This document shows positions 24,869 to 33,645 of a stretch of DNA of 55,278 nucleotides, piece after piece. The notes below the pieces were generated by a model, which was not told where the DNA came from, searched no databases, and saw only the letters and a program-made list of their open reading frames with translations. Made by a program: the position numbers and the translations under genes. The stretch comes from Rhodopila globiformis (lineage in GTDB: Bacteria; Pseudomonadota; Alphaproteobacteria; Acetobacterales; Acetobacteraceae), in the NCBI RefSeq assembly GCF_002937115.1, contig NZ_NHRY01000234.1, forward strand, positions 1-55,278, in the 5' to 3' direction. Numbering within the stretch: the first letter of the stretch is position 1; the number at the start of each line of letters is the position of its first letter.

Positions 24869-26773
24869 TCACAGTGACTCAAGCGGCGCCGTCACGCTCG
24901 TAGCCGCCGCCAGGCTGGTCGCAGCCTGCGGCACCGGCGTCTGCGGCGTGGGCAGCACCAGACCGGCGCCCAGCTCCTTCAGGTCGGTGGCGGAGAACGT
25001 CTCCTTCGCCATCAGCGTCCGGGCCGCCCGGGCCAGCAGCGCCCGGTTGTCCGTCAGGATGTTCAGCGCGCGGTGATAGGCGTCGTTGATCAGCGCCCGC
25101 ACCGCGGCGTCGATGGCGCAGGCGGTTGCCTCGCCATAGCGCCGCGGCTGCCAGTCGTGGTGCATCGGCACGTCCAGCAACTGCTGCGCCTCGGGCTCGT
25201 ATGCCACCTGGCCGAGGTCCGGGTCCATGCCGAAACGAACCACCATGCTGCGGGCGATGTCCGTCGCCTTCGCCAGGTCGTCGCCGGCGCCGGTGGAGAT
25301 CTCGTCGAACATCAGCGTCTCCGCCGCCCGGCCGCCCAGCAGCACCGTCATGCGGTTCTGCAGCTCGGTCCGGTCCATCAGGAACCGGTCCTCCAGCGGC
25401 CGCTGCATCGTGTAGCCCAGGGCGGCGATGCCGCGCGGGATGATCGAGACCTTCTGCACCGGATCGACACCCGGCAGCGCCATCGCCACCAGCGCGTGCC
25501 CCATCTCGTGATGCGCCACCACCTCGCGTTCGTGCGCGTTCAGGATGCGGTTGCGCTTTTCCAGCCCGGCGACAATGCGCTCGATCGCCTGGGTGAAATC
25601 GTCCAGCGTCACGCCCTCGCCGCCGCGGCGGGTGGCGAGCAGCGCCGCCTCGTTCACCAGGTTGGCCAGATCGGCGCCGGAGAAACCCGGCGTCAGCGCC
25701 GCGATCGTGTCCGCCGAGACCGCCGGCGCCAGCTGGATCTTCCTCAGGTGCACCAGCAGGATGTCCACCCGGCCCTTGCGGTCGGGGCGATCGACCAGCA
25801 CCTGCCGGTCGAACCGGCCGGCGCGCAGCAGGGCCGGGTCGAGGATCTCCGGCCGGTTGGTCGCCGCCAGCAGCACCACGCCGCTGGTCGGGTCGAACCC
25901 GTCCAGCTCACTCAGCAACTGGTTCAGCGTCTGCTCCTTCTCGTCATGGCCGCCGCCGCCGGGCAGGATCGAGCCGCGGGCGCGGCCCAGCGCGTCCAGT
26001 TCGTCGATGAACACGATCGCCGGCGCCGTCTCCCGCGCCTGCTCGAACAGGTCGCGCACCCGGGCGGCGCCGACGCCGACGAACATCTCGACGAATTCCG
26101 AGCCGGAGATGGAGAAGAACGGCACGCCCGCCTCGCCGGCGACGGCGCGGGCCAGCAGCGTCTTGCCGGTGCCGGGCGGGCCGACCAGCAGCACGCCCTT
26201 GGGCATGCGGGCGCCGAGGCGGCTGTGGCGGGCGGGGTCCTTGAGGAAATCCACCACCTCCATCAGTTCCGCCTTGGCCTCATCGACGCCGGCCACGTCG
26301 GCGAAGGTGGTCTTGGTATCCTTCTCGACGTAGATGCGCGCCTTGCTCTTGCCCACGGCCATCATGCCGCCAAGGCCCTGGCCGCCCATCGAGCGGCCGA
26401 TGAACACCCAGATCAGCAGGAAGCCCAGCATCGGCAGCAGCCAGCCCAGGAGCGAGGCCGCGGTGCCGGACGACGGCTCGCCGGAGAAGGTCTGCTTCGC
26501 CTGGGTCAGCCGTTTGGCGATGTCCTCGGGGACACGGTAGGTCAGGAAGCGCTGCGGCTCGTTCGGTGGCGCGTCGCGCAGCGCGCCGGTGATCTGGTTC
26601 GGCCCGACGACCAGGTCGCTGACTTTCCCGGCGTCCAGCAACGTCTCGAACTGGCTGTACGGGATGGTCTTGGTCACCTTCGAGGTCACCGCCAGATCCT
26701 GCAGCAGCAGGACGCCGACGAGCGTGATCACGAAAAACCAGAAAATGATGAAGAAGTTGCGGTTCAGCTTCAT
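24869..26773 (-). CDS. ftsH: ATP-dependent zinc metalloprotease FtsH
   Basis: A 634-residue membrane-bound AAA+ protease. An N-terminal TM ([18 protein letters not shown]) is followed by a periplasmic domain, a second TM ([20 protein letters not shown]) and the AAA module. The module has Walker A GPPGTGKT, Walker [12 protein letters not shown], the second region of homology ([20 protein letters not shown]) and the pore motif [17 protein letters not shown]. The zinc site is HHEMGHA, with the third ligand region [19 protein letters not shown]. The start at 26773 has GGAG 6 bp upstream. The [18 protein letters not shown] linker resembles the stress-island FtsH paralogues more than the housekeeping enzyme, so it is probably an additional copy (inference). 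An FNR-like promoter lies upstream. Confidence 0.93.
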   Translation of the reverse strand: MKLNRNFFIIFWFFVITLVGVLLLQDLAVTSKVTKTIPYSQFETLLDAGKVSDLVVGPNQITGALRDAPPNEPQRFLTYRVPEDIAKRLTQAKQTFSGEPSSGTAASLLGWLLPMLGFLLIWVFIGRSMGGQGLGGMMAVGKSKARIYVEKDTKTTFADVAGVDEAKAELMEVVDFLKDPARHSRLGARMPKGVLLVGPPGTGKTLLARAVAGEAGVPFFSISGSEFVEMFVGVGAARVRDLFEQARETAPAIVFIDELDALGRARGSILPGGGGHDEKEQTLNQLLSELDGFDPTSGVVLLAATNRPEILDPALLRAGRFDRQVLVDRPDRKGRVDILLVHLRKIQLAPAVSADTIAALTPGFSGADLANLVNEAALLATRRGGEGVTLDDFTQAIERIVAGLEKRNRILNAHEREVVAHHEMGHALVAMALPGVDPVQKVSIIPRGIAALGYTMQRPLEDRFLMDRTELQNRMTVLLGGRAAETLMFDEISTGAGDDLAKATDIARSMVVRFGMDPDLGQVAYEPEAQQLLDVPMHHDWQPRRYGEATACAIDAAVRALINDAYHRALNILTDNRALLARAARTLMAKETFSATDLKELGAGLVLPTPQTPVPQAATSLAAATSVTAPLESL

Positions 26774-26806
26774 TGTCGGCTCCGGCACGCAGCTGGCTGC
26801 CGCCAC

Positions 26807-26846
26807 AGTATAGGGTGTTGCCGCGGCTGCCGTTGACTGGAATCAA
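26807..26846 (-). promoter_or_regulatory. FNR/FixK-like promoter of ftsH
   Basis: TTGACTGGAATCAA at 26833-26846 matches TTGAC-N4-ATCAA. On the minus strand TATACT (26807-26812) begins 21 nt past the box, the same spacing as at hsp20. The ftsH start is 33 nt beyond the -10 element. Confidence 0.6.
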
Positions 26847-26924
26847 CGCGCCAAATCCCTTTACGGCCCTGATGGCTATGGGAACACGCCTGGCCATGAC
26901 GGTGGGGCGGCAACTCGCCTCCCT

Positions 26925-28157
26925 CTACCGCTCGTCAGGCCGCCTATCCAGCATCGCCAGCGCCGCGTCCGAACCCGCCAGGATCTCCACCAGGCGGACC
27001 TGGTCCGTCCGGTCCAGCCCGTTCTCGGCCTTGATGGCCTCGGCCGCCTGCGACAGCATCCGGTCATAGGCGGAGCGGCCACCCATGACCCGTGCTTCGG
27101 TCTCCAGCGCCCGCAGCCCGCGCGCCGCCGCCTCCAGCGCCGGCACATCCTGGTCCGTGGCCATGTGCAGCCGTGCCAGGACCTGGTCCTGCAGGCCGGT
27201 GGCGAAGCGGGCGCGGCAACCGGCATCGACCTGCTGGCGGATCACCGCGACCTGGGCGCGCCGGGCCGACCGGACAGTGCCGTCCTCGATCTGCCGCAGC
27301 AGGGTTGCGATGCGGCGCACCGCGACGCTGGCCTCGGCCAGGCCGGCGCCGGCGATCTGCGCTTGTACGCCGTCCTCCGCCGTCAACTGGTCCAGCAGGC
27401 TGTCGATCGCCTGGTCCAGCGCGACCTTCACTTGCGGACCGGCGGCGCCGGGATGCGTGGCCAGCAGCGACGCCAGTTGCGGCAGGCGGTTCAGCATCAG
27501 CCTGACCAGCATCGGCAGGGCGGTCTCGTCAGCGGCCGAGACGCCCTGCAGGATCGCCTGCAGCGCTTCCGGGCTCGGCGGCAGCAGCCCGTGGACAGTT
27601 TCTACGCACAGCCGGTGCAGCGCCGGCATCTGTGCCAGCAGCGCGCCGGCGCGGCGGGCGAGCGGCGCGAACATCGCCTCCGCCACCTCGGTCTCGCGCC
27701 ACAGCGGCGGCGCGGTGGCGTTGGCCAGGATGGCGCCGGCGGCCGACCAAAGTATCTGCCCCTGCGTCGCAACCAGGGCGGTTTCGGATGTGGTATGGCC
27801 GCGGATCGCGGCGTCGATCGCCCGCGCCTGCACGCCCATGGCGTGACGGAGGCAGTCGGCCATCGGCATCAACGCGGTGCGTGGGATTTCATCCTGCCCC
27901 GGGCGCCACTGCGCGGCCGGCACGATGACAGGATCGAGCGGGTGGAACAGCAGCCGGACGAAACGCAGCGGCCGCGGCGGGCGCAGCACGGCCAGGCGCT
28001 GGCGCAACGGCACGATCAGGTCGTCCGCCGCGCCGCGGCTCGCCATGGCGTCGACCGTGGCGACAATCCGCATCACCTGCGCATCCGGCGCCCCGGCGAC
28101 ATCACGCGTGACCCCACCCAGATCACGGTCGCGCAACGGAGGTGGGCAGAAGGCCAT
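26925..28157 (-). CDS. Unrecognised protein, 410 aa (second gene of a pair)
   Basis: I do not recognise this family. From MAFCPPPLRDRDLGGVTRDV the protein is almost entirely alpha-helical by composition, rich in Ala, Leu, Arg and Gln, with no signal peptide, membrane segment or nucleotide-binding motif. A stretch near residues 60-110 is more conserved-looking (RFVRLLFHPLDPVIVPAAQW RP-type). The C-terminal half has long charged helices (AIDSLLDQLTAEDGVQAQIA; EAIKAENGLDRTDQVRLVEI). The start at 28157 is 5 bp after the stop of the preceding unknown gene, so the two are an operon. ftsH follows on the same strand after 151 bp with its own promoter-like elements. A structural or scaffold role is possible but unsupported. 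Confidence 0.7.
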   Translation of the reverse strand: MAFCPPPLRDRDLGGVTRDVAGAPDAQVMRIVATVDAMASRGAADDLIVPLRQRLAVLRPPRPLRFVRLLFHPLDPVIVPAAQWRPGQDEIPRTALMPMADCLRHAMGVQARAIDAAIRGHTTSETALVATQGQILWSAAGAILANATAPPLWRETEVAEAMFAPLARRAGALLAQMPALHRLCVETVHGLLPPSPEALQAILQGVSAADETALPMLVRLMLNRLPQLASLLATHPGAAGPQVKVALDQAIDSLLDQLTAEDGVQAQIAGAGLAEASVAVRRIATLLRQIEDGTVRSARRAQVAVIRQQVDAGCRARFATGLQDQVLARLHMATDQDVPALEAAARGLRALETEARVMGGRSAYDRMLSQAAEAIKAENGLDRTDQVRLVEILAGSDAALAMLDRRPDER

Positions 28158-28162
28158 GGCGG

Positions 28163-29278
28163 TCACCGGCTCATGGCGCGCAGGCTCTCGTTGCGCCCGA
28201 TCAGGGCGAACGCCGCGCCGCCGCTGCGCCAGGCATTCTCGCGGCTGGTCACCCGGCAAGGCTGCTGCATCGCCTCGGCCGGCACCGCCACATCGGTCCA
28301 GGCGCCGGCTTCCGTCGGTTGCACGGGAATGAGTTGGGCGATCTCCAGCAGCGCCATGCGGCGGGCCTCATCGCTCATAGCCGCCAGCCAGAGCAGGCAG
28401 ACCCACTCCCACCCATCCAGCAGCCAGTCGGCGCGGGTGGCGATCGCGGTGACGCTGTCCGGCTCGGCGCACCATCGCCGCAGCAGGCCGACGGGATCCG
28501 CCAACGCGGCGCGGGTCAGCGCCAGGACGGCGTGGCCGATATCGGCCGCCATGCGCATGGCGCGGGCGATGGCCCGGCCCAGGCCACCGAGATCGTGGCC
28601 CATGTCGGCGCGCAGCCAGTCCTCCAGGGAGTCCTGCGTCTCCTGCATGCGCGCCAGCAGGCGGGGTATGCGGGCATCCCCATCCTGATCGGCCAGGCCG
28701 ATCGGCGCGGAGAGATCGCCGATGGCCCTGAGGCCGTCGTTGAGCTCGGCCGGCGCGCGGCCCATCATCGGCGCCAGGCGGTGCAGGACCGCGCTGCTGC
28801 GGCGATCGATATCGCCGATGCGCGCGGCGGTCAACGTGGCCGCCGGGCCGATGGGCTGCACCTGTTCGACCAGCCGGACGATCAGCAGGAAGTGCGCCTG
28901 CAGGCTCTGCGCGCCGGTATCGGCGATGGCCTGCGTCGCCGCGACAACGGCGTCCCGGCCGGCATAGCCGTCCTGCGCCACCGCCAGCGCGGCGCTGCGC
29001 ATGGCGGCGGGATCGAGCCGGCCAGACCCGGACAGGCGCCGGATCAGCACGGTGTCGTGCACCGTCGGCGTGCCCAGGGAACGGACGCCGGCCCAGTCCA
29101 GGATATAGACGCCGCGGCCGCCGGACGGATTTGGCACCACGAGTTCGATGCCGGTCTTCTCGGACTCCCGCACCCGGGTGCCGGCCAGCAGCGGCGTGGT
29201 GAACGGCGTGGCCACCCCGCGGGCGCGAAACGTCGCGGGGTGATGGGTTTCGATCAGAAAGGGGGCTGACTGCCGCAC
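28163..29278 (-). CDS. Unrecognised protein, 371 aa (first gene of a pair)
   Basis: I do not recognise a characterised family. The N-terminal 75 residues form a beta-rich region (ATPFTTPLLAGTRVRESEKT, then GIELVVPNPSGGRGVYILDW) that looks like a compact conserved domain. The rest is helical, with LQAHFLLIVRLVEQVQPIGP, GDIDRRSSAVLHRLAPMMGR and DWLRADMGHDLGGLGRAIAR. The C-terminal TSRENAWRSGGAAFALIGRN may be a short motif. No transmembrane segment is convincing. It is the upstream partner of the 410-aa gene, 5 bp apart. The similar size, helical character and coupling suggest the products form a complex (inference). Confidence 0.7.
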   Translation of the reverse strand: MRQSAPFLIETHHPATFRARGVATPFTTPLLAGTRVRESEKTGIELVVPNPSGGRGVYILDWAGVRSLGTPTVHDTVLIRRLSGSGRLDPAAMRSAALAVAQDGYAGRDAVVAATQAIADTGAQSLQAHFLLIVRLVEQVQPIGPAATLTAARIGDIDRRSSAVLHRLAPMMGRAPAELNDGLRAIGDLSAPIGLADQDGDARIPRLLARMQETQDSLEDWLRADMGHDLGGLGRAIARAMRMAADIGHAVLALTRAALADPVGLLRRWCAEPDSVTAIATRADWLLDGWEWVCLLWLAAMSDEARRMALLEIAQLIPVQPTEAGAWTDVAVPAEAMQQPCRVTSRENAWRSGGAAFALIGRNESLRAMSR

Positions 29279-29480
29279 GGCGCCAGCATGACCGGCAATC
29301 GTGAATCAAAGGTTACTGGCGAGCGGTGTTTTTGCGGGTGAGCGGTCGCTGCCATGTGGTTGGTCTGGCGCACAACGACCCCGCCGATCCCACGCGCGGA
29401 CCGGTCGGCTCTGCGAGCCGCCGGTATACCCGGAAGCCGCAGGTTTGTTCACGTCTGCCGGCACCGGCGGAATGTCGCGG

Positions 29481-30203
29481 TCAATCGCAGCAGCAATCTT
29501 CACCACGCCATGCCTCGCGCCCTTCCTTGACCAGAAACCAGACGATGCCGAGTGAGGTCACGGAATCAACCCACCAGGCACCGGTGAGACCTTGGGCAAC
29601 GAGGCCCACCACAACCATGAGAGACAGCCAGCCGCACGTCACACTTTCCATTGCGTCGGCGCGCATGGCGCGACTGCCGAGCGCGTCGGCAACTGTGATC
29701 TTCTGTCGCGCGAGGACATACATCACCGGCATCGCCAGCAGAGTGACGACAAGACCCGGCCAGGAGAACGTTGCGCCCGTTTGGGTCCGGAGCTTCCAGC
29801 CTGCCGCGATCACCACATAGGCGGCGAGTGCAAACAGCAAGCCTCCCGCGATACGGCTCGCCACGCGCTCCGCACTTTCAGCAAATGCCTGCCCGCGACG
29901 AAGCTCAACGGTCAATCGCCAGATCAGGATGCCAGCCGAGGCAAGCTCAATAACGCTGTCGATTCCGAACGCGAGCAGGGACACGCTTGCCGCATGCACG
30001 CCGGCCCAGATGGCAACAGCGGCCTCGACCAGCATCCAGCCCACGGTCGTGTATTCCAGCATGAAAGCACGCCGGATCAGTGCTGCACGATCGGGATTGT
30101 TCGCCGCGCCGTGCGCCGGCACACCCGTGCAGCAAGCGTCGTGGCAGCTCGACTCTGGCTGGGTGGTGCCTGAACTGGACTGACCGGAAAGGTTGGTATC
30201 CAT
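29481..30203 (-). CDS. Cation transporter, CDF-like
   Basis: A 240-residue membrane protein with about six hydrophobic segments, including MLEYTTVGWMLVEAAVAIWA and SVSLLAFGIDSVIELASAGI. LxxxGxDSxxE is the metal-binding TM2 pattern of cation diffusion facilitators, and the equivalent TM5 segment is SRAMRADAMESVTCGWLSLM with DxxxS. Cysteines cluster at both ends (CHDACC near the N-terminus; EDCCCD at the C-terminus), as expected for a soft-metal handling protein. The long C-terminal cytoplasmic CDF domain is missing. A broken merR-type regulator lies divergently upstream, a common partner for such transporters. Confidence 0.8.
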   Translation of the reverse strand: MDTNLSGQSSSGTTQPESSCHDACCTGVPAHGAANNPDRAALIRRAFMLEYTTVGWMLVEAAVAIWAGVHAASVSLLAFGIDSVIELASAGILIWRLTVELRRGQAFAESAERVASRIAGGLLFALAAYVVIAAGWKLRTQTGATFSWPGLVVTLLAMPVMYVLARQKITVADALGSRAMRADAMESVTCGWLSLMVVVGLVAQGLTGAWWVDSVTSLGIVWFLVKEGREAWRGEDCCCD

Positions 30204-30269
30204 GTGTCACCTCGACGGAAGCGGGCTCGCGCACCACATGAACCTTGTAGCCGCTACAGGGCCAGGAAT

Positions 30270-30422
30270 GACACTCGAAACATAGAGCATCGGCGAACTC
30301 GCCCACCAACCGATATGAAGGTCGAAACCATCCGCTATTACGAGCGGATCGGACTGTTGCCGTTGCCCGCCCGCACTGCCGGCATGGCACGGTTGCGGCG
30401 TGCCGCATCATTGCGGCATTGA
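30270..30422 (+). pseudogene. MerR-family regulator, frameshifted and truncated
   Basis: One frame reads SIGELAHQ (30283 on), the first helix of a MerR winged helix. One base later another frame continues TDMKVETIRYYERIGLLPLP, the diagnostic MerR wing region. After PARTAG the sequence stops at 30422 where an inverted repeat begins. The dimerisation helix and metal-binding loop are absent. It is divergent from the CDF transporter, where an intact metal-sensing MerR would be expected. Confidence 0.65.
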
Positions 30423-30510
30423 CTTCGCGTGCATAGAGCAAAATTTCTGCACCGTGCCTCGGCCATTGATCATGCTGGGCTTTTTCGGTGCAGAAATCCG
30501 GTGCGAAGTC
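30421..30510. repeat. Inverted-repeat insertion at the end of the broken merR
   Basis: GACTTCGC at 30421-30428 and ATTTCTGCACCG at 30443-30454 are mirrored by CGGTGCAGAAAT at 30486-30497 and GCGAAGTC at 30503-30510. The left end coincides with the point where merR coding ends. It may be an IS end or MITE remnant. Confidence 0.5.
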
Positions 30511-30623
30511 GGCTTCGAGTCGAGAACGGTCGTTGAACAGGGCGTTGGTATTACACGCGCTGGATTGAGGTGGGAGCGCGCGAGGCCAAAGCGAGATTGG
30601 GATTCCGCAGGAAGACGGGTATA

Positions 30624-31406
30624 TCAACGCCCCTGGAACACCGGCTTCTGCTTCGCCAGGAAGGCGCGGCAGGCGTTGCGGAAATCCTCGGTGCGGGTGA
30701 AGTCGCTGGTCGCCTCTTCCTCGGCCCGGGTGATCGGCAGCGGGCCGCGCAGCTTGCGCAGGGCGGCCTTGTGGTAGCGGGCCGAGAGCGGGCTGCCCTC
30801 ACTGATCCGCTGCGCCAGCGCCATCGCCTCCGCCTCGACCTTGTCGTCCGGCACGACGCGGGACAGCAGGCCTTTTTCGTAGGCCTCGCGGCCGTTGAAG
30901 ATGCGGCCCTCGATCAGCATTTCCGAGGCGACGCCGGTGCCGGCCAGGGTGATGATCGGGTCGATCTCGGCATACGGGTACCAGACGCCCAGGTTGCGGG
31001 CGGTGATGCCCAGGCGGATGCCCTCGCCGCCGACGCGGAAGTCGCACATCGTGGCGATGCCGGCGCCGCCGCCCAGGCAATGGCCCATGATCATAGCCAC
31101 CACCGGATGCTGGCACAGGCGGATCGACTGCATGCTGGTATCCAGCACATGCGCGTATTCCGCCTCGCGTTCCTGGGTGCCGCGCTCCTCGGCGAAGGCG
31201 CCGATGTCGGCGCCGGCGCAGAACGCTTTCTCCCCGGCGCCGCGCAGCACGACGCAGCGCAGCGAGTCGTCCGAGGACAGGTTGTGCATGATGGTGCGCA
31301 GGCCGCGCCACATGGCCAGGTCGAAGGCGTTGCGCTGCTCCGGCCGGTCGAAGGTGACGATGGCGATGGTGTCCTGGCGGGTGACGGTCAGTCTGGGGTC
31401 TGGCAT
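30624..31406 (-). CDS. Enoyl-CoA hydratase/isomerase family protein
   Basis: A 260-residue crotonase-fold protein. It has IVTFDRPEQRNAFDLAMWRG at the start, the oxyanion-hole segment AFCAGADIGAFAEE, and the second conserved region IMGHCLGGGAGIATMCDFRV. The catalytic Glu pair of classical hydratases is only partly recognisable, so reaction (hydration, isomerisation or hydrolysis) cannot be fixed. Likely a CoA-thioester enzyme. It stands alone; the pirin gene follows after 185 bp in the upstream direction on the same strand. The start at 31406 follows an AGGAGA. Confidence 0.85.
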   Translation of the reverse strand: MPDPRLTVTRQDTIAIVTFDRPEQRNAFDLAMWRGLRTIMHNLSSDDSLRCVVLRGAGEKAFCAGADIGAFAEERGTQEREAEYAHVLDTSMQSIRLCQHPVVAMIMGHCLGGGAGIATMCDFRVGGEGIRLGITARNLGVWYPYAEIDPIITLAGTGVASEMLIEGRIFNGREAYEKGLLSRVVPDDKVEAEAMALAQRISEGSPLSARYHKAALRKLRGPLPITRAEEEATSDFTRTEDFRNACRAFLAKQKPVFQGR

Positions 31407-31591
31407 CGGGACAAGGTCTCCTGTGCGCGGCGCTGCATATGGGCGTGCATTATACGATGACACCGGCCGATGCGATTGTCCCGGCGGGAGACGGCAGGCA
31501 GGGTTGCGCATGGCAGGCCGATCGGCCTGGCCCGGGGCCCGGGATGCGTGCCGCGCCGGACCGGTCTTCCGGCGCGGCGCCGGCCGCACGT

Positions 31592-32341
31592 TCAGATGAT
31601 GGTTTCGACCAACAGGACGTCGGTGTCCCCGGCGTGCGTCTCGTAGATGATCTCGTCGGCGCCCCAGACCGCCTTGCTGTCCCGCCGCTTGAGCGTCGTG
31701 CCGTCGCAGCGCACCATGCCGTCGATGACGAAGGCATAGACGCCGTGTCCCGCCGAGCGCGGCCGGTAGCGGAACGTGCCAGGCGTGTTGCTCACCAGCC
31801 GCGACACCCCGGCGTCCTGCGGTATCGTCAGCGTGCCGGCCTGGTCGCCAACCAGGGCGCTGATCCGGTTCAACCCGGCGGTGGCATCGAAATGGCCACG
31901 TTCGTAGGACGGCGGCAGCAGCAGCCGGTCCGGCAGCAGCCAGAGGTAAATGGCCCGCATCGGCTCCTGGTGGCGGTTGAGCTCCTCGTGCAGACCGCCG
32001 GAACCGGCCGAGAAGGCATAGTAGTCGCCGGGGCCCAGTTCATCGATCTGGCCCAGCGTATTGATGTGCGTGAGCTTTCCCTCCAGTACGAAGGCACAGA
32101 TGATGAAGTTGTGGTGGGGATGCATGTTGTAGCTGCATCCCGGATGGTAAAACGCTTCGTCGCCGAACACCCGGATGCGGCCGAACCCGGGCCGCCCGTC
32201 CTGGTAGTCACCGAAGTTGAAACTCGAGCAGCGGGTAATGAACGCATCGGGATGCCCGCCGGCATAGGCGGCGGTGGCACCGGTGGAGAGGATTTTGTCG
32301 TAGCCGCGCTCATCGGCATGCAGGACGAATGCGTTGCTCAT
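31592..32341 (-). CDS. Pirin-family protein (YhaK-like cupin)
   Basis: A 249-residue bicupin. The segment GFGRIRVFGDEAFYHPGCSY then NMHPHHNFIICAFVLEGKLTH matches the pirin N-terminal cupin (HPHxxFxxxxYVLEGxLxHxDSxG), followed by INTLGQIDELGPGDYYAFSA. His residues in HPHHN fit the metal site. Pirins are reported as quercetinase-like dioxygenases or redox-sensing regulators; the specific role here is unknown. It lies 27 bp after the rubredoxin gene, so the two form an operon divergent from a GntR-type regulator. Confidence 0.8.
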   Translation of the reverse strand: MSNAFVLHADERGYDKILSTGATAAYAGGHPDAFITRCSSFNFGDYQDGRPGFGRIRVFGDEAFYHPGCSYNMHPHHNFIICAFVLEGKLTHINTLGQIDELGPGDYYAFSAGSGGLHEELNRHQEPMRAIYLWLLPDRLLLPPSYERGHFDATAGLNRISALVGDQAGTLTIPQDAGVSRLVSNTPGTFRYRPRSAGHGVYAFVIDGMVRCDGTTLKRRDSKAVWGADEIIYETHAGDTDVLLVETII

Positions 32342-32368
32342 GATGGTTTCCTCGGCTTTTGGCTGGGA

Positions 32369-32587
32369 TCAGGCGGCGACCTGTGCCGCGGGCTGCCCGG
32401 CGGCGTAGGGAATCTCGACCATTTCGAAGCGGGATTTCGGCGTGCCGCAATCGGGGCAGACCCAATCCTCCGGAATGTCCCGCCAGCGTGTGCCGGGTGT
32501 CAGGCCATGTGCCGACAGGCCCATGGCTTCGTCGTAGGAGAAGCCACAGCCAAGGCAGATCCAGCGTTTCAGGGCATCGTCGGTCAT
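32369..32587 (-). CDS. Rubredoxin
   Basis: A 72-residue electron carrier with the two iron-binding CxxC pairs of rubredoxin: [16 protein letters not shown] and [32 protein letters not shown] is the diagnostic segment. I chose the MTDDALKRW start at 32587; a longer frame to 32635 lacks family resemblance. Rubredoxins pass single electrons to alkane hydroxylases, flavodiiron proteins or oxygenases. Co-transcription with a pirin suggests electron delivery to an oxidative enzyme (inference). Confidence 0.88.
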   Translation of the reverse strand: MTDDALKRWICLGCGFSYDEAMGLSAHGLTPGTRWRDIPEDWVCPDCGTPKSRFEMVEIPYAAGQPAAQVAA

Positions 32588-32629
32588 TGCAGCCGCCTCT
32601 GGGTCGTGACGGGGTGGAGGGGTATAAAA

Positions 32630-32669
32630 TGTCACGTTCTACAGTAGTGCGCTACTATTATGCGTGACA
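32630..32669. promoter_or_regulatory. 40-bp dyad operator between rubredoxin and gntR
   Basis: TGTCACG (32630-32636) is mirrored by CGTGACA (32663-32669), and AGTAG (32643-32647) by CTACT (32652-32656). Both pairs share the same centre at 32649.5. The dyad sits in the divergent promoter region, with a TATAAAAT element at 32623-32630 and a CATAAT element on the minus strand inside it. It is the best candidate operator for the adjacent GntR protein (inference). Confidence 0.6.
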
Positions 32670-32730
32670 TTGGGTGCAAGCAACCTATGTTCCCAACAGC
32701 GAAACGTGATCCACCGGAAGGAGGCTCGCC

Positions 32731-33426
32731 CTGGACGCATCACAACGGACTCCGGAGTCGGTCACCAGCCTGCGCGACATGGTGCTGCGGCGGGTCCGGG
32801 CCGACATCGTGTCGGGCCACGCCGGCCCCGGGACCATGTATTCCGTCCCCACTCTGGCCGAGGAGATCGGCGTGTCGACCACGCCGGTTCGCGAGGCACT
32901 CCTGGAACTGAGCCACAGCGGGTTGATCACGCCCGTGCGCAACCGTGGCTTCCGGGTCGAGGCGACGACGCTGGAAGACCTGAGAAACGGGTTCGCCCTG
33001 CGCGAACTGCTGGAGCGGTTTGCGATGGTGGGCCTGGCCGGGCAGCGGCTGGCCGATACGGAGCCGCTGCGCGGGCTGGCCGACGCGATTGCCGCCGCCG
33101 TCGAACGGGAGGACAGCCGCGGCTATATCGAAGCCGATCGCGCTTTTCACCTGGCGCTTGTGTCGCGCCTCGGCAATGCGATGCTGACCAAGATGATCAT
33201 GGATCTGCGCGACGGCATGCGCCTCTACGGCCTGGACTCGGCAGCCGGACGACAGCGCCAGGTCGCGTCCGTCATGGAGCACTACCAACTGATCGACATG
33301 GCATCGGGGGGCGAGACTGATGCGATCGCACGACTGATCAGCCGGCACATCCGAAGCTGGGAGCCTGTCTTCACCGCGGCTCTGTCGGACCGGCTGGATC
33401 GGGCGCTGCAAAGCCGGGGACGCTGA
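32731..33426 (+). CDS. GntR-family regulator with FCD domain
   Basis: A FadR-subfamily regulator. The winged helix (SLRDMVLRRVRADIVSG, then TLAEEIGVSTTPVREALLEL and SHSGLITPVRNRGFRVEA) is followed by an all-helical FCD effector domain with DRAFHLALVSRLGNAMLTKM, whose conserved residues fit the usual carboxylate/metal site. A perfect GGAAGGAGG (32716-32724) lies 6 bp before CTG at 32731 but 54 bp before the first ATG (32779), and helix 1 begins between them. I therefore favour a CTG start (231 aa). It is divergent from rubredoxin-pirin and likely controls them through the dyad at 32630-32669. Confidence 0.85.
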   Translation: MDASQRTPESVTSLRDMVLRRVRADIVSGHAGPGTMYSVPTLAEEIGVSTTPVREALLELSHSGLITPVRNRGFRVEATTLEDLRNGFALRELLERFAMVGLAGQRLADTEPLRGLADAIAAAVEREDSRGYIEADRAFHLALVSRLGNAMLTKMIMDLRDGMRLYGLDSAAGRQRQVASVMEHYQLIDMASGGETDAIARLISRHIRSWEPVFTAALSDRLDRALQSRGR

Positions 33427-33645
33427 ACGCGGCGGGCCCCGGCATGCGTGGAACGGAATGACCGCGCCTATCGGGCGACATGGACGGGCGGAACGGCGCC
33501 ACAGGGAGGCTTGCGGCTGATCACTGGTTTGTCCGGTCACTGGTCTATCCGGCGCGCAAGGGCGGCACGCCTGGAACGTTTCGGCCCTGACCGGGAACGC
33601 CCGTTCGGCAGGCCGCGCCAGGTGGTTCTTGTGGTGTCCGAACCG

